Of a stretch of DNA of 64,000 nt, positions 45,312 through 54,909 are shown piece by piece. The first letter of the stretch is position 1. Every line of letters starts with the position of its first letter. The notes under the pieces are model-generated. The model did not search any database, had not been told where the DNA came from, and saw only the letters and a list, made by a program, of their open reading frames with translations. Source of the stretch: Deltaproteobacteria bacterium (GTDB lineage: Bacteria > JADJOY01); contig JADJOY010000033.1 of NCBI GenBank assembly GCA_016713535.1, forward strand, positions 1 through 64,000, written 5' to 3'. Both the position numbers and the translations under genes were made by a program.

Positions 45312-45874
45312 TGTACGACCTCGCCGACTGGGACCTCGCCCACGCCCCCACGCCGGCCGCGTCCCTCGAGCCTGCGCTCTTGCTCAACGCCACCTACGAG
45401 CCGCTGCGGGTGGTGTCGTGGCGGCGCGCGGTGGTGCTGAGCTTCATCGACAAGGTCGAGGTGATCGACGTCTACCCGCGACGGATTCACTCGGTGAGCA
45501 CCTCGCTGGCGCTCCCCGCGGTGTTGCGGCTGCGTCACCGCGCGCCGCTCCGGGTGCGCGAGGTGCCGTTCTCGCGTACCAACGTCTACGCCCGCGACGC
45601 GCTCACCTGCCAGTACTGCGGCGATCGGCTGGCACCGCATCTCCTGAGCTACGACCACGTGCTGCCGCGCACACGCGGCGGTCGCACCGACTGGTCGAAC
45701 GTGGTGACGTGTTGCATCCCGTGCAACCGCCTGAAAGGCGACCGCACTCCCGAGGAAGCCGGGATGCCGCTCGCGCGGCGGCCGCACCGCCCGGCACAGC
45801 TCTTCCTCGGCAGCCTCGGCCGGCTCGGCATCCCCGCCCCGTGGCAGCCCTACCTGCCGGCGCCCGCTGGCTGA
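45311..45874 (+). CDS. HNH endonuclease
   Basis: 187 residues. The N-terminal part (LLNATYEPLRVVSWRRAVVL, KVEVIDVYPRRI) is the usual lead-in of this group. The nuclease core has CQYCGDRL, the catalytic YDHVLPRTRGGRTDWSNVV, and CCIPCNRLKGDRT; that is, two CxxC zinc pairs around an H-N-H centre. Stand-alone HNH proteins of this type occur widely in bacteria outside any phage and may act in DNA repair or as orphan nucleases. It starts at ATG 45311 overlapping the previous stop; no modification gene is near. Confidence 0.9.
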   Translation: MYDLADWDLAHAPTPAASLEPALLLNATYEPLRVVSWRRAVVLSFIDKVEVIDVYPRRIHSVSTSLALPAVLRLRHRAPLRVREVPFSRTNVYARDALTCQYCGDRLAPHLLSYDHVLPRTRGGRTDWSNVVTCCIPCNRLKGDRTPEEAGMPLARRPHRPAQLFLGSLGRLGIPAPWQPYLPAPAG

Positions 45875-46050
45875 GCCGCGCTCCCCGCCGGGCCCGCGAC
45901 GCGCATCGAAGCGCGTTGTGGCGAGGCCGCGCGACGTGGTAGCTTCCGCGCGCGAACCTGCGTGATTCTCGATGTTTGCGAACACTCTCCCGCACCTCGC
46001 CCCGGCTCCCGGCGATCTCCGGCGAGCGATGCCGCGGTAGCGCGGCGGCC

Positions 46051-47796
46051 ATGCTCACGTTGCGCATCGTCGACGGCAAGGACGCCGGCCGCGAGGTTTC
46101 CTTCCCATCGCTGCCGATGGTGATGGGTCGCGACGCGACCTGCGACCTGGTGATCGCCGACCGCTCGGTGTCGCGCCGCCACGCGCTCATCCTCGGCACC
46201 ACCGAGGCGCCGTTCATCCGCGACCTCGGCAGCGCCAACGGCACCTACCTGAACCGCCAGCGGGTGAACCGCGAGGCGGCGCTGGAGGCGGGCGACCGCA
46301 TCCAGATCGGCACCACGGTGCTCGAGGTCGGCGGCGCCACCACCACCACGCGCCGTCCGCAGGTCGACGTCCGCGAGGATTTCGCCGAGCTCGCCACCAG
46401 CGTGGTTCAGGCGCGCGTCGACGCCGAGCGCACCAACCTCAAGGAGCTGGCGATGAGCCAGCTCGAGGCGCCCACGCTCAAGGCGCGCCTCGACTCGATC
46501 TACAAGGTGACGGAGCTGATCGCGAAATCGGGGACGCAGTCGTTGCGCAGCCTGCTCGAGGGCATCCTCGACATCGCCTTCGACGCGCTGCCCGCCGACC
46601 ACGGCGCGATCCTGCTGGCCACTCCGGGCTCGGGCGAGCTCGCGCCCGAGGTGGCGCGCACCCGCGGCGAGGGCGTGAGCGAGCCGGTCGCGATCTCGCG
46701 CACCATCCTCAAGCGCTGCCTCGACGAGCGGGTCGCGATCCTCTCGATGGACGTCCAGTCGGACGCGCGCTTCGGTCGCGACACCAGCGGCGCGCTCCGG
46801 CTCATGCGCTCCGCGATCTGCGTGCCGCTGATCCGCGCCGACCGCGTCCTCGGCGTGCTCCACGTCGACACCCGCGACTCGGGCGCGCGCCTCGCGCAGG
46901 CCGACCTCGAGCTCCTGAACGGCATCGGCAACGAGGCGGCGCTCGCGATCGAGAACTCCCGCCTGGCGCAGGAGATGGTCGCCCGCGAGCGGCTCGCCGC
47001 CGTGGGTCGAACGATGGCGGAGTTCTCGCACCACGTGAAGAACGTGCTGCAGGGGCTGGCGGTCTACGCGCCGCTCGTCGACGACGCCCTCGCCGACGAT
47101 CCGGGCGCGCAGCGCGACCTGCTCACCACGAGCTGGCAGCGCGTCAAGGGCTATCACGAGCGCCTCGAGCGTACGGTGCTCGAGGTGCTCTCGTTCGCCG
47201 GCGAGCGCACCCCCGTCCTCAAGCGCTGCGATCCGCTCGAGCTGATCGAGCACGCGCGCACCGCGCTCGAGGATCGCGCGGCGATGGCGAAGGTGAAGAT
47301 CCACCTCGGCGACACCGGCGCTGCTCCCGCGCCCGACGGCTGCCAGCTCGACCCCGAGTGGATCGTGAGCGCGCTCGTGAACCTCGGGCTCAACGCCATC
47401 GAGGCGATGGAGCCGCACGGCGGCGGCACGCTCGACTTCGCGGTCGGCACCGATCCCACCCAGGGCGCCTTGCGCTTCGAGGTCCGCGACAGCGGCCCCG
47501 GCATCCCACCGCACGCGCGCGCGCGGATCTTCGAGTGCTTCTTCAGCACCAAGGGGCTCAAGGGCACGGGGCTCGGCCTGCCCATCGCCAAGCGCTTCAT
47601 CGAGGCCCACGGCGGCACCGTGGACTTCGAGAGCGCCGAGGGCGCCGGCACGCGGTTCGTGGTCAGCCTGCCGCTCGACCTCGGCGCCGACGAGGGGCCG
47701 CGCTCGGGCTCGGGTCCCTCCGCGGGTGGCGAGACCGACCGCCGCCCCCGGCCCGCCATCGGACGCACCACCCCGGCCGACCTCCCTCGCCCCTGA
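46051..47796 (+). CDS. FHA-GAF sensor histidine kinase
   Basis: 581 residues. An N-terminal FHA domain (about 1-95: GRDATCDLVIADRSVSRRHA, DLGSANGTYLN) binds phosphothreonine partners. A GAF domain (about 150-310) follows, then a HisKA-like dimerisation helix with the acceptor histidine in EFSHHVKNVLQG (near 326). The ATPase domain has NLGLNAIEAM (N box), DSGPGIP (G1) and GTGLGLPIAKRF (G2), all intact. The tail is Pro/Gly/Arg-rich. No membrane helices or receiver domain are present and no response regulator is encoded nearby. It precedes the HEAT-PilT gene by 44 bases, so a role in pilus motility control is inferred. Confidence 0.93.
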   Translation: MLTLRIVDGKDAGREVSFPSLPMVMGRDATCDLVIADRSVSRRHALILGTTEAPFIRDLGSANGTYLNRQRVNREAALEAGDRIQIGTTVLEVGGATTTTRRPQVDVREDFAELATSVVQARVDAERTNLKELAMSQLEAPTLKARLDSIYKVTELIAKSGTQSLRSLLEGILDIAFDALPADHGAILLATPGSGELAPEVARTRGEGVSEPVAISRTILKRCLDERVAILSMDVQSDARFGRDTSGALRLMRSAICVPLIRADRVLGVLHVDTRDSGARLAQADLELLNGIGNEAALAIENSRLAQEMVARERLAAVGRTMAEFSHHVKNVLQGLAVYAPLVDDALADDPGAQRDLLTTSWQRVKGYHERLERTVLEVLSFAGERTPVLKRCDPLELIEHARTALEDRAAMAKVKIHLGDTGAAPAPDGCQLDPEWIVSALVNLGLNAIEAMEPHGGGTLDFAVGTDPTQGALRFEVRDSGPGIPPHARARIFECFFSTKGLKGTGLGLPIAKRFIEAHGGTVDFESAEGAGTRFVVSLPLDLGADEGPRSGSGPSAGGETDRRPRPAIGRTTPADLPRP

Positions 47797-47840
47797 TCGC
47801 GCGCACCGGAGCGCGCCCACGCGCCGGCTGAAAGGAACGC

Positions 47841-50800
47841 ATGCTCTTCGACGCAAAAGGCAAAGGCCTGATCGACGAGCTACGGCGCGCGCCGTGGTTG
47901 AGCGAGGAAGAACGCACGGCGTTCGTGGAGCGCTTCAAGGCTTCCGGCGAGGTGCCGGTGAAGCCCTTGGTGCAGGTGCTGCGTGACCTCGCGCAGGAGA
48001 CCAACGCGCGCACCGTCGAGACCGCGCTCCAGACCCTCCAGGAGGTGATGGCGGCGATCGGGCGCGGTGATCACGTTCCGCCGCTGGTCGAACTCCTGCG
48101 CACCGCGCCGCCCCTGATCCGCCGCTACCTGGTGCAGACGGTCGCCGTCATGCCGGTACGCGAGCAGCCGGGGCCGGTCCTCGAGCTGCTGCGCAGCGAC
48201 AAGGAGGACCTGCGACAGGCGGGGCTCGTCATCGTCACCGGCAAGGGCGGACGCAGCGTCTACGAGCAGCTCGGCCGCGCGCTCTTCGAGGGCGCGTGGA
48301 CCACACGCAAGGAGGCCATCGAGGCGATCGTCAAGATCGGCGGCCACCACGCCATCCCGGTCCTCGGCCAGGTGCTGCGCGAGCGCGGCGAACGTGGCGA
48401 CAAGGGCGATCCGCTCGTCGCCCTCAAGTACCTGAGCGACATGTCGATCGTGAAGCAGCGCCAGCGCGCCGCGGTGGACGCGCTGCGCGCGGCGTGCACT
48501 CCCGACGACCCCGAGCTCACCATGCGCATCGCCGGCGCGATGGGCGAGATCGCCGGACCCGAGGACGCGCCGTTCCTGATCGACCTGCTCAAGAAGGCCG
48601 ACCGCCGCTTCCAGCAGCCGCTCATCCGCGCCCTCGGCCAGATCAAGGCGATGGAAGCGATCCCCGCGCTGATCCCATTCCTGCGCTCGGGCTACGTGGG
48701 CGTGCGCATCGAGGCGATGACCGCGCTCGGCGGCTTCGAGAACGAGATCGCCCTCGAGCACCTGATCGAGCTGCTCCGCGAGGAGGAGCTGATGGTGCGG
48801 CAGAAGGCGATCGAGGTCCTCGGCAACCTCGGCCGCTCACCCCACGTGCGCATCGGCCGGATGCTGGTGCTGATGATGCGCGACCGCGACGTCAACGTAC
48901 GCCGCAGCGTGGTCGAGGTGATCCGCGCGATCGGCGGCGAGCACGAGCGGCAGGCGTGGGCGCGGCTGGTCGACTACCTGCGCGACGAGGACTGGTGGGT
49001 GCGCGAGAGCGTCACCGACGTGCTCACCGAGATCGGCGGGCGCGAGGTCCTCGAGCCGATCCTCAAGCTCCTCACCGACCCCAACGAGATCGTGCGCCGC
49101 TATGCCCTCGAGGTGGTGGTGCGGATCGGCGACAAGGCGGTCGCCCCCGAGATCCTGCGCTGCACCAAGGACCCCGACTGGTGGGTGCGCGAGCGCGCCA
49201 TCGAGTCGCTGGCCGCCCTCGGCGTGAAGGAGGCGGTGCCCCAGCTGCTGCAGCTCCTGCGCGCCGAGGAGGAGCTCCGCTGGGTGATCGTGAAAGCGCT
49301 CGGCAAGCTCCAGGACCCGCGCGGCCTGCCTGCGCTGCTGGTGCTGCTCACCACCGGCTCCGCCGAGTTCCGGCTCGAGGTGCTGACCGCGCTCGAGAGC
49401 TTCGCGGATCCGCAGATCGCGTCGCGGGTGCAGCCGCTGCTCGCCGACCCGGACAAGCGCGTCCGCCACCGCGCGCTCCAGCTCCTGCAGCGCCTCCAGG
49501 TGAAGCTCACCGAGGAGGAGAAGAGCCGCGCCTCGTACCGCGAGATGAGCTTCATCGACCGGCTGCTGCTCGACACGCGCGAGCGCGGCGCTCACGACCT
49601 CTTCCTACTCGGCGGGCGCCCGCCGCTGGTCAAGCACCACGGCGAGGTCCACCCGATCCGCGGCGACTTGCTCTCGAACGAGCAGATCGAGCGGATCCTG
49701 ATCGACATCATGAACCCGTCGCAGCACCGCGAGTTCTTCGACGAGAAGAAGGACGTCGACTTCTCGTACTCGATCCGCGGCGAGAACGGGCGCTTCCGTG
49801 TCAACGTGTACCGCCAGTTCACCGGGCTCGCGGCGGCGTTCCGCGTGGTGCCGAGCGAGACCCGCACCCTCGAGCAGCTCGGTCTGCCACCCATCGCGAA
49901 GCGCTTCTGCCAGATGCGCAACGGTCTCGTACTGGTGACCGGACCCACGGCGTCGGGCAAGTCGACCACCCTCGCGGCGATGATCGACTACATCAACCGC
50001 ACCCGCACCGAGCACATCATCACCGTCGAGGACCCGATCGAATACGTGCACGCGAACGTCAAGTGCACCATCAACCAGCGCGAGGTCGGCGAGCACACCA
50101 AGGGCTTCGCCGAGGCGCTGCGTGGCGCGCTCCGCCAGGACCCCGACGTGATCCTGGTCGGCGAGATGCGCGACTACGAAACCATCTCCACCGCGATCAC
50201 CGCGGCGGAGACCGGCCACTTGGTGTTCGGCACACTCCATACCGTGAGCTCCGCCAAGACCGTCGACCGCATCATCGACGTGTTCCCGCCCAACTACCAG
50301 GCACAGGTGCGAACCATGCTGGCCGAGACGCTCAAGGCCGTGATGAGCCAGCACTTGGTGCCGCGCGCCGACGGCAAGGGAGTGGCGCTTGCGATGGAGA
50401 TCATGGTGTGCACCGACGCGATCGCGAACGCGATCCGCAAGGAGAAGACCCACCAGATCCCGTCGATGCTCGCGACCTCCGCGGAGCAGGGCAATCAGCT
50501 CATGGACAACGAGCTGCTGCGCCTCGTGAAGCAGGGGATCATCACCGCCGAGGATGGCTACAACAAGGCCGAGAACAAGCGCGAGCTCGAGCCCTACCTG
50601 GTGGGATCCGCCGAGGTCGAGTCGGCGCGCGCCGCGGAGCGAGTCCTCGCACCCGGCGCCGGCGCGAGCGCGGCGCCGGCGCCTCGTCCTCCGGCCGATC
50701 GACCCGCCGCGCCCGCCGCGGGGGGCCCGGCGCGTCCCGGCGCACCACCCGGCGCGGCCCGTCCCGGGTCACCGCCACCTCCGGCGCCGCGCCCGCCCGC

Positions 50801-50924
50801 TCCCGGTGCTGCGCCGCAGCGACCCGCGGCTCCACCCCAACCGTTGAGCCAGCGAGCCGCCAATCCCGCCGCGCCAGCCGCGCCGGGCACGCGTCCCCAG
50901 GGGCCCCATGGCAAAGATCGATAG
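47841..50924 (+). CDS. HEAT-repeat/PilT fusion ATPase
   Basis: 1027 residues. Residues about 1-560 are HEAT repeats of roughly 30-35 residues, some fourteen copies (pattern such as AIPALIPFLRSGYVGVRIEAM, VVEVIRAIGGEHERQ, DEDWWVRESVTDVL). From about 570 a full PilT-family retraction ATPase follows: RGAHDLFLLGGRPPLVK, Walker A GPTASGKSTT (about 700), Asp box EDPIEYVH, Walker B DPDVILVGEMRD and His box GTLHTVSS. The last 100 residues are Pro/Ala-rich. PilT drives type IV pilus disassembly as a hexamer; the HEAT part may recruit a partner or add regulation. The last 17 bases overlap the true pilT gene. Confidence 0.92.
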   Translation: MLFDAKGKGLIDELRRAPWLSEEERTAFVERFKASGEVPVKPLVQVLRDLAQETNARTVETALQTLQEVMAAIGRGDHVPPLVELLRTAPPLIRRYLVQTVAVMPVREQPGPVLELLRSDKEDLRQAGLVIVTGKGGRSVYEQLGRALFEGAWTTRKEAIEAIVKIGGHHAIPVLGQVLRERGERGDKGDPLVALKYLSDMSIVKQRQRAAVDALRAACTPDDPELTMRIAGAMGEIAGPEDAPFLIDLLKKADRRFQQPLIRALGQIKAMEAIPALIPFLRSGYVGVRIEAMTALGGFENEIALEHLIELLREEELMVRQKAIEVLGNLGRSPHVRIGRMLVLMMRDRDVNVRRSVVEVIRAIGGEHERQAWARLVDYLRDEDWWVRESVTDVLTEIGGREVLEPILKLLTDPNEIVRRYALEVVVRIGDKAVAPEILRCTKDPDWWVRERAIESLAALGVKEAVPQLLQLLRAEEELRWVIVKALGKLQDPRGLPALLVLLTTGSAEFRLEVLTALESFADPQIASRVQPLLADPDKRVRHRALQLLQRLQVKLTEEEKSRASYREMSFIDRLLLDTRERGAHDLFLLGGRPPLVKHHGEVHPIRGDLLSNEQIERILIDIMNPSQHREFFDEKKDVDFSYSIRGENGRFRVNVYRQFTGLAAAFRVVPSETRTLEQLGLPPIAKRFCQMRNGLVLVTGPTASGKSTTLAAMIDYINRTRTEHIITVEDPIEYVHANVKCTINQREVGEHTKGFAEALRGALRQDPDVILVGEMRDYETISTAITAAETGHLVFGTLHTVSSAKTVDRIIDVFPPNYQAQVRTMLAETLKAVMSQHLVPRADGKGVALAMEIMVCTDAIANAIRKEKTHQIPSMLATSAEQGNQLMDNELLRLVKQGIITAEDGYNKAENKRELEPYLVGSAEVESARAAERVLAPGAGASAAPAPRPPADRPAAPAAGGPARPGAPPGAARPGSPPPPAPRPPAPGAAPQRPAAPPQPLSQRAANPAAPAAPGTRPQGPHGKDR

Positions 50925-51975
50925 CTTCCTGCGGCTGGTGAAGGAGCAGCGCGCGAGCGACCTGCACCTCGCGGTCGGCTCACCGCCGGTGATCCGCTTC
51001 AACGGCGACCTGATCCCGATCAAGTTCCGCGAGCTCACCCACGGCGAGCTGACGCGGATGCTGTACGAGACCATGAGCGACGCGCAGATCGCGGACTTCG
51101 AGCGTGACATGGATCTCGACTTCGCGTACGCGGTGCCGGGGCTCTCACGCTACCGCGTGCACGTGTTCCTCGACGACCGCGGCATCGGCGCCGCGTTCCG
51201 CATCATCCCCGAGGACATCAAGAGCATCGATGACCTGATGCTCCCCGTTTCGCTCAAGCGCTTCGCGTCCTTCGACAAGGGGCTGGTGCTCGTCACCGGC
51301 GCCACCGGCTCGGGCAAGTCCACGACGCTCGCGGCGATCCTGAACGAGGTCAACGAGAGCCGCCGCAAGCACATCATCACCATCGAGGACCCGATCGAGT
51401 TCATCCACGCGCCCAAGAAGTCGGTGTTCTCGCAGCGCGAGGTGGGCGCTCACACGCCGGACTTCGCGAGTGCGCTGCGCTCGTGCCTGCGCGAGGCACC
51501 GGACGTGATCCTGATCGGCGAGCTGCGCGACATCGAGACCATCTCGCTAGCGCTCACCTGCAGCGAGACCGGCACGCTGGTGTTCGGCACCCTCCACACC
51601 CAGAGCGCGGCTCAGACCGTCGACCGCATCATCGACGTCTTCCCCACGGTCCAGCAGGACCAGGTGCGCGGCATGCTCTCGCTCAACCTGCGCGGCGTGG
51701 TGAGCCAGAACCTGCTCAAGACCGCCGACGAGACCAAGCGCTGCGCCGCCGTCGAGATCCTGTTCGGCTCTCCCGCCCTCGGGAACCTGATCCGCGAAAG
51801 CAAGACCTACCAGATCGAGACGCTCATCCAGCTCGGCGGCTACGACAAGACCGGCATGCAGACCCTCGACCAGGCGATCGTGCGGCTCATCGACGAGGGC
51901 CGCGTCTCGCCCGAGGAGGGCCGCAAGCATGGCCGCGACGCCTCGAATTTCGCCAAGTACTTCAAGGTGGCGTAG
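50908..51975 (+). CDS. pilT: PilT twitching motility ATPase
   Basis: 355 residues, the usual PilT length. Intact motifs: N-terminal PAS-like domain (RASDLHLAVGSPPVIRFNGD), Walker A GATGSGKSTT (near 130), Asp box EDPIEFIH, Walker B APDVILIGELRDIET, His box GTLHTQSA, and the AIRE-like stretch AAVEILFGSPALGNLIRE. It powers pilus retraction at the inner membrane. The start lies inside the end of the HEAT-PilT gene (17-base overlap). The AIRE motif is altered from Ala-Ile-Arg-Glu to GNLIRE-type, as seen in many PilT proteins. Its tail ends DASNFAKYF, typical of deltaproteobacterial PilT. Confidence 0.95.
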   Translation: MAKIDSFLRLVKEQRASDLHLAVGSPPVIRFNGDLIPIKFRELTHGELTRMLYETMSDAQIADFERDMDLDFAYAVPGLSRYRVHVFLDDRGIGAAFRIIPEDIKSIDDLMLPVSLKRFASFDKGLVLVTGATGSGKSTTLAAILNEVNESRRKHIITIEDPIEFIHAPKKSVFSQREVGAHTPDFASALRSCLREAPDVILIGELRDIETISLALTCSETGTLVFGTLHTQSAAQTVDRIIDVFPTVQQDQVRGMLSLNLRGVVSQNLLKTADETKRCAAVEILFGSPALGNLIRESKTYQIETLIQLGGYDKTGMQTLDQAIVRLIDEGRVSPEEGRKHGRDASNFAKYFKVA

Positions 51976-52030
51976 GTGCGCAATCGGAGCTCCGGGGTGC
52001 GCAAGGTTCGAGCTACCGGCAGATGTTCTC

Positions 52031-52051
52031 CGGGGGCTGTTCCAGCCCCCG
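52031..52051. repeat. G/C hairpin after pilT
   Basis: CGGGGGCTG (52031-52039) and CAGCCCCCG (52043-52051) form a 9-bp stem with a 3-base loop. It lies in the 194-base gap between pilT and the kinase gene. No U-tract follows. It resembles the G5-CT cores of the hairpin at 1451. Confidence 0.65.
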
Positions 52052-52169
52052 CCCCCAACGCGCTGCGCTTCGCTGGCGGCGTCGCTCTGCAACGCGCAAA
52101 TCGCCGCATCCACTCGTCGGCCTCGCACACATTCGGTGCCCGCGAGCCGCTCGACGGAGCCCTGATGCC

Positions 52170-54164
52170 ATGAACTACGAGAAGGAGGGACGGCGCCTCT
52201 CCAAGGCAGGTGACCACGCCGCCGCGGCGGAGCAGTTCCTCAAGGCGGCGCGCTTCGACCTCGCCGCCGAGGAGTTCGTCGCCGCCAAGCACCACGGCGA
52301 CGCCGCGCGCTGCTTCGAGAAGGCCGCCAACCTGGAAGCGGCCGCGCTCAACTACGTACGAGCCAACGAGCCCGCGCTCGCCGCCCACGCGTACGTGCTG
52401 CTGGGCAAGGCAGCGCGCGCGGCGCAGATGTTCGAGCGCGCCGGTGAGCTCGAGCGCGCCGCACAGCTCTACGTCGAGGGCGAGGAATTCGGCAAGGCGG
52501 GATCCTGTTACGAGCGCCTCGGCGAGCTCAACCCCGCGGGCGAGATGTACGAGCGTGCCGGCCAGCTCCTGCCCGCCGCCGAGTGCTTCATGAAGACCGG
52601 GCTCTTCGGCCGTGCCGGGCGCGCCTTCGAGAGCGCCAGCGCCTGGACCCGCGCCGCCGAGGCTTGGAGCCAGGCCGGGGACCTGAAGCGCGCCGCCACC
52701 AACCTGCTGCACGCCGGCGACCGTGTGGGCGCGGCGAAGGCGCACTGGTCGCGCGGCGACTACAGCGAGGCGCTGCACCTGATCCGCAACGCCCAGCCCG
52801 GCGACGAGGACTACTTCGACGCGATGGACACGTTCTTCGCCGTCATCGCGGAGCGCGGCTACCTGACGCCTCTCGACGAGAAGACCGCCGAGACCTTCGA
52901 GGCGAACCCCGTCGACCTGGAGAGCCTGCCCGCCTTTCTCGACCTGGTGAAGCTCTACCGACGCTGCGAGCTCCACGAGGACGTGCGACGGCTCTCGAAC
53001 CGCATCCGCGAGGAAGGCACCGGCATCCCCGAGATCGAGGGCGCCCTCGACCACCTCTGGGCGGTCGAGACCCAGCCAGCCGTCGCCGCCGCCTCCTACG
53101 AGACGCTCCTCACCGAGAGCTTCGACTACGCCGCGACCACCAAGCGCCTCGAGGGGATGCACGACCTCGACGCGGCGCTCGACGCCGCCATCGACGAGGG
53201 GCTGGCGATGCCCGACGACGCAGGCGCGCCGACCACTCACGGCGGTCGGCGCAGCGCCACCGTCCACGGGGGGACCTCCCACGGCGGTGCCACGCCGCGA
53301 CGCGCGGCGAGCGGCAGCCACCCCCGCTCGCTGACCTTCGCCGACCTCGTCGAGGGGTACCTCTTCGACGGCCGCTATCGCATCGCGAGCAAGCTCGGCG
53401 CGGGCGGAATCGGCGCGGTGTTCCTGGCGCGCGACGAGAGTCTCGACGAGACCGTGGCGCTCAAGGTCTTGAAGCCGATGGCCGACGTCGCGGACGACGT
53501 GCTGGGGCGGTTCAAGCAGGAGATCCGGATCACCCGTCGCATCGTGCACCCGAGCGTGGTTCGCACCTACGACTTCGGCGAGTGCGGCTCGCTCCCGTAC
53601 GTCGCGATGGAGTACGTCGACGGGCGCGACCTGAAGCGCGCGCTGCGCGAGGTGGGCCGTTTCCCGCTCGCCGAGGGCGTGCGGCTGATGCGCGCGGTGT
53701 GCGGGGCGCTCGAGGCGGCGCACGCCTTGGACGTGGTGCACCGCGACATCAAGCCACAGAACATCCTCCTCGACAGCCACGGCCAGGTGAAGCTGATCGA
53801 CTTCGGCATCGCCAAGATCAAGGACGCCGTGACGTCGACGCTCACCGAGATGTTCATCGGCACGCCCGAGTACATCTCGCCCGAGATGGCCCTCGGGCAG
53901 CCGGTGGACCGCCGCACCGACGTCTACTCGGTCGGCATCGTGATGTACGAGGTGTTCTGCGGCACCACGCCGTTCCGCGGCGGCACGCTGGTGAGCCTGC
54001 TGCAGCGTCACGTGAGCGAGACGCCCAGGCCGCCACGCGAGCTGGTGCCCGAGCTGCCGCAGGCGCTCGAGGACACGATCCTGCGCGCCCTCGCCAAGAA
54101 CCCTTCCCAGCGCCACCAAGAGGTGGCCGAGCTGAGCGCCGAGCTGGCGCGAATCGGCGCCTGA
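52170..54164 (+). CDS. TPR-repeat Ser/Thr protein kinase
   Basis: 664 residues. Residues about 1-390 are Ala-rich helical repeats of TPR/alpha-alpha type (AAEQFLKAARFDLAAEEF, ARCFEKAANLEAAALNY, AAQMFERAGELERAAQLYVE). From about 401 a Hanks-type kinase: Gly loop KLGAGGIGAVFLA, VALKVLK (Lys), HRDIKPQNI (near 524), DFGIAKIK, GTPEYISPE and DVYSVGIVMYEV. All catalytic residues are present, so it is likely active. There is no membrane helix. Kinase last, after the repeats, is the reverse of most PknB-like proteins. It is downstream of the two PilT genes and could supply the phosphothreonine read by the FHA proteins at 46051 and 39765. Confidence 0.92.
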   Translation: MNYEKEGRRLSKAGDHAAAAEQFLKAARFDLAAEEFVAAKHHGDAARCFEKAANLEAAALNYVRANEPALAAHAYVLLGKAARAAQMFERAGELERAAQLYVEGEEFGKAGSCYERLGELNPAGEMYERAGQLLPAAECFMKTGLFGRAGRAFESASAWTRAAEAWSQAGDLKRAATNLLHAGDRVGAAKAHWSRGDYSEALHLIRNAQPGDEDYFDAMDTFFAVIAERGYLTPLDEKTAETFEANPVDLESLPAFLDLVKLYRRCELHEDVRRLSNRIREEGTGIPEIEGALDHLWAVETQPAVAAASYETLLTESFDYAATTKRLEGMHDLDAALDAAIDEGLAMPDDAGAPTTHGGRRSATVHGGTSHGGATPRRAASGSHPRSLTFADLVEGYLFDGRYRIASKLGAGGIGAVFLARDESLDETVALKVLKPMADVADDVLGRFKQEIRITRRIVHPSVVRTYDFGECGSLPYVAMEYVDGRDLKRALREVGRFPLAEGVRLMRAVCGALEAAHALDVVHRDIKPQNILLDSHGQVKLIDFGIAKIKDAVTSTLTEMFIGTPEYISPEMALGQPVDRRTDVYSVGIVMYEVFCGTTPFRGGTLVSLLQRHVSETPRPPRELVPELPQALEDTILRALAKNPSQRHQEVAELSAELARIGA

Positions 54165-54186
54165 TGCGCTCGCGCGGCGGGCCAGG

Positions 54187-54909
54187 GTGATCGAGCGCTG
54201 GCGCGACGCCCGCCCGGGGTGGGTGAGCTGGCTCCGGGTTCTCGCGCACCTCGGACGCGCGCCACGCGTCACCGACCTCGACCCGCGCGCCCGGCGCGCG
54301 GCGATCTTCGCCGCGATCTACGAACGCAATCGCTGGAACGACGCGGAGTCGCGGTCGGGCAGCGGCGCCAACCGGCGCGCCGCGAGCACCGTGCGCGAGA
54401 CCCTGCCGTCGCTCGTCACCGAGTTCGGCGTGCGCACCCTGCTCGACGTGCCGTGCGGCGACTTCCACTGGATGAGCGAGCTCGAGCTCGCGGTCGAGCG
54501 CTACGTGGGCGGCGACATCGTCCCCGCGCTGATCGCCGAGAACCAGCGCCGTCATGGAAGCGCACGGCGCCGCTTCATGGTCCTCGATCTCACGACCGAC
54601 CCGCTGCCTCGCGCGGAGCTGGTGCTGTGCCGCGACGGGCTACCCCACCTCGCGCACGCGGACGTCCTCGCGGCGCTCGCCAACGTGCGCGCCAGCGGTG
54701 CGCGCTGGCTGCTCACGACGACGTACTGCGGCGTACAGCGCTCGAACCCGGACATCGTCAGTGGCGACTGGCGGCCGCTCGACCTCGAGAAGCCCCCGTT
54801 CTCGCTGCCGCCCCCGGCGCGCGCGTGGCCCGAGCCCCTCGACGAGCGGGGCTACGAGGACAAGCGACTCGCGTTGTGGCCCGCCGACGCGTTGCCGGCG
54901 CCGCGCTGA
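54187..54909 (+). CDS. SAM-dependent methyltransferase
   Basis: 240 residues with a GTG start 22 bases after the kinase stop. The SAM-binding motif is LLDVPCGDFHWM (near 80), with a second motif YVGGDIVPALI and FMVLDLTTDPLPRAELVLCRDGLPHL further on. This is the layout of class I methyltransferases close to those acting on glycans. The end carries YGVQRS-like TTTYCGVQRSNPD and WPEPLDERGYEDKRL. Its last 58 bases overlap a convergent glycosyltransferase. A role in methylating a sugar or lipid-linked glycan is inferred from the neighbours. Confidence 0.82.
   Translation: MIERWRDARPGWVSWLRVLAHLGRAPRVTDLDPRARRAAIFAAIYERNRWNDAESRSGSGANRRAASTVRETLPSLVTEFGVRTLLDVPCGDFHWMSELELAVERYVGGDIVPALIAENQRRHGSARRRFMVLDLTTDPLPRAELVLCRDGLPHLAHADVLAALANVRASGARWLLTTTYCGVQRSNPDIVSGDWRPLDLEKPPFSLPPPARAWPEPLDERGYEDKRLALWPADALPAPR

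Noticed and set aside
45311-45874. HNH gene as part of a restriction or toxin system
   Set aside because: No methylase, specificity or immunity gene lies beside it; neighbours are a zinc-ribbon protein and a kinase.
51840-54272. 810-codon minus-strand open frame opposite the TPR kinase
   Set aside because: Low-complexity Val/Gly/Arg-rich shadow; all kinase motifs lie on the plus strand.
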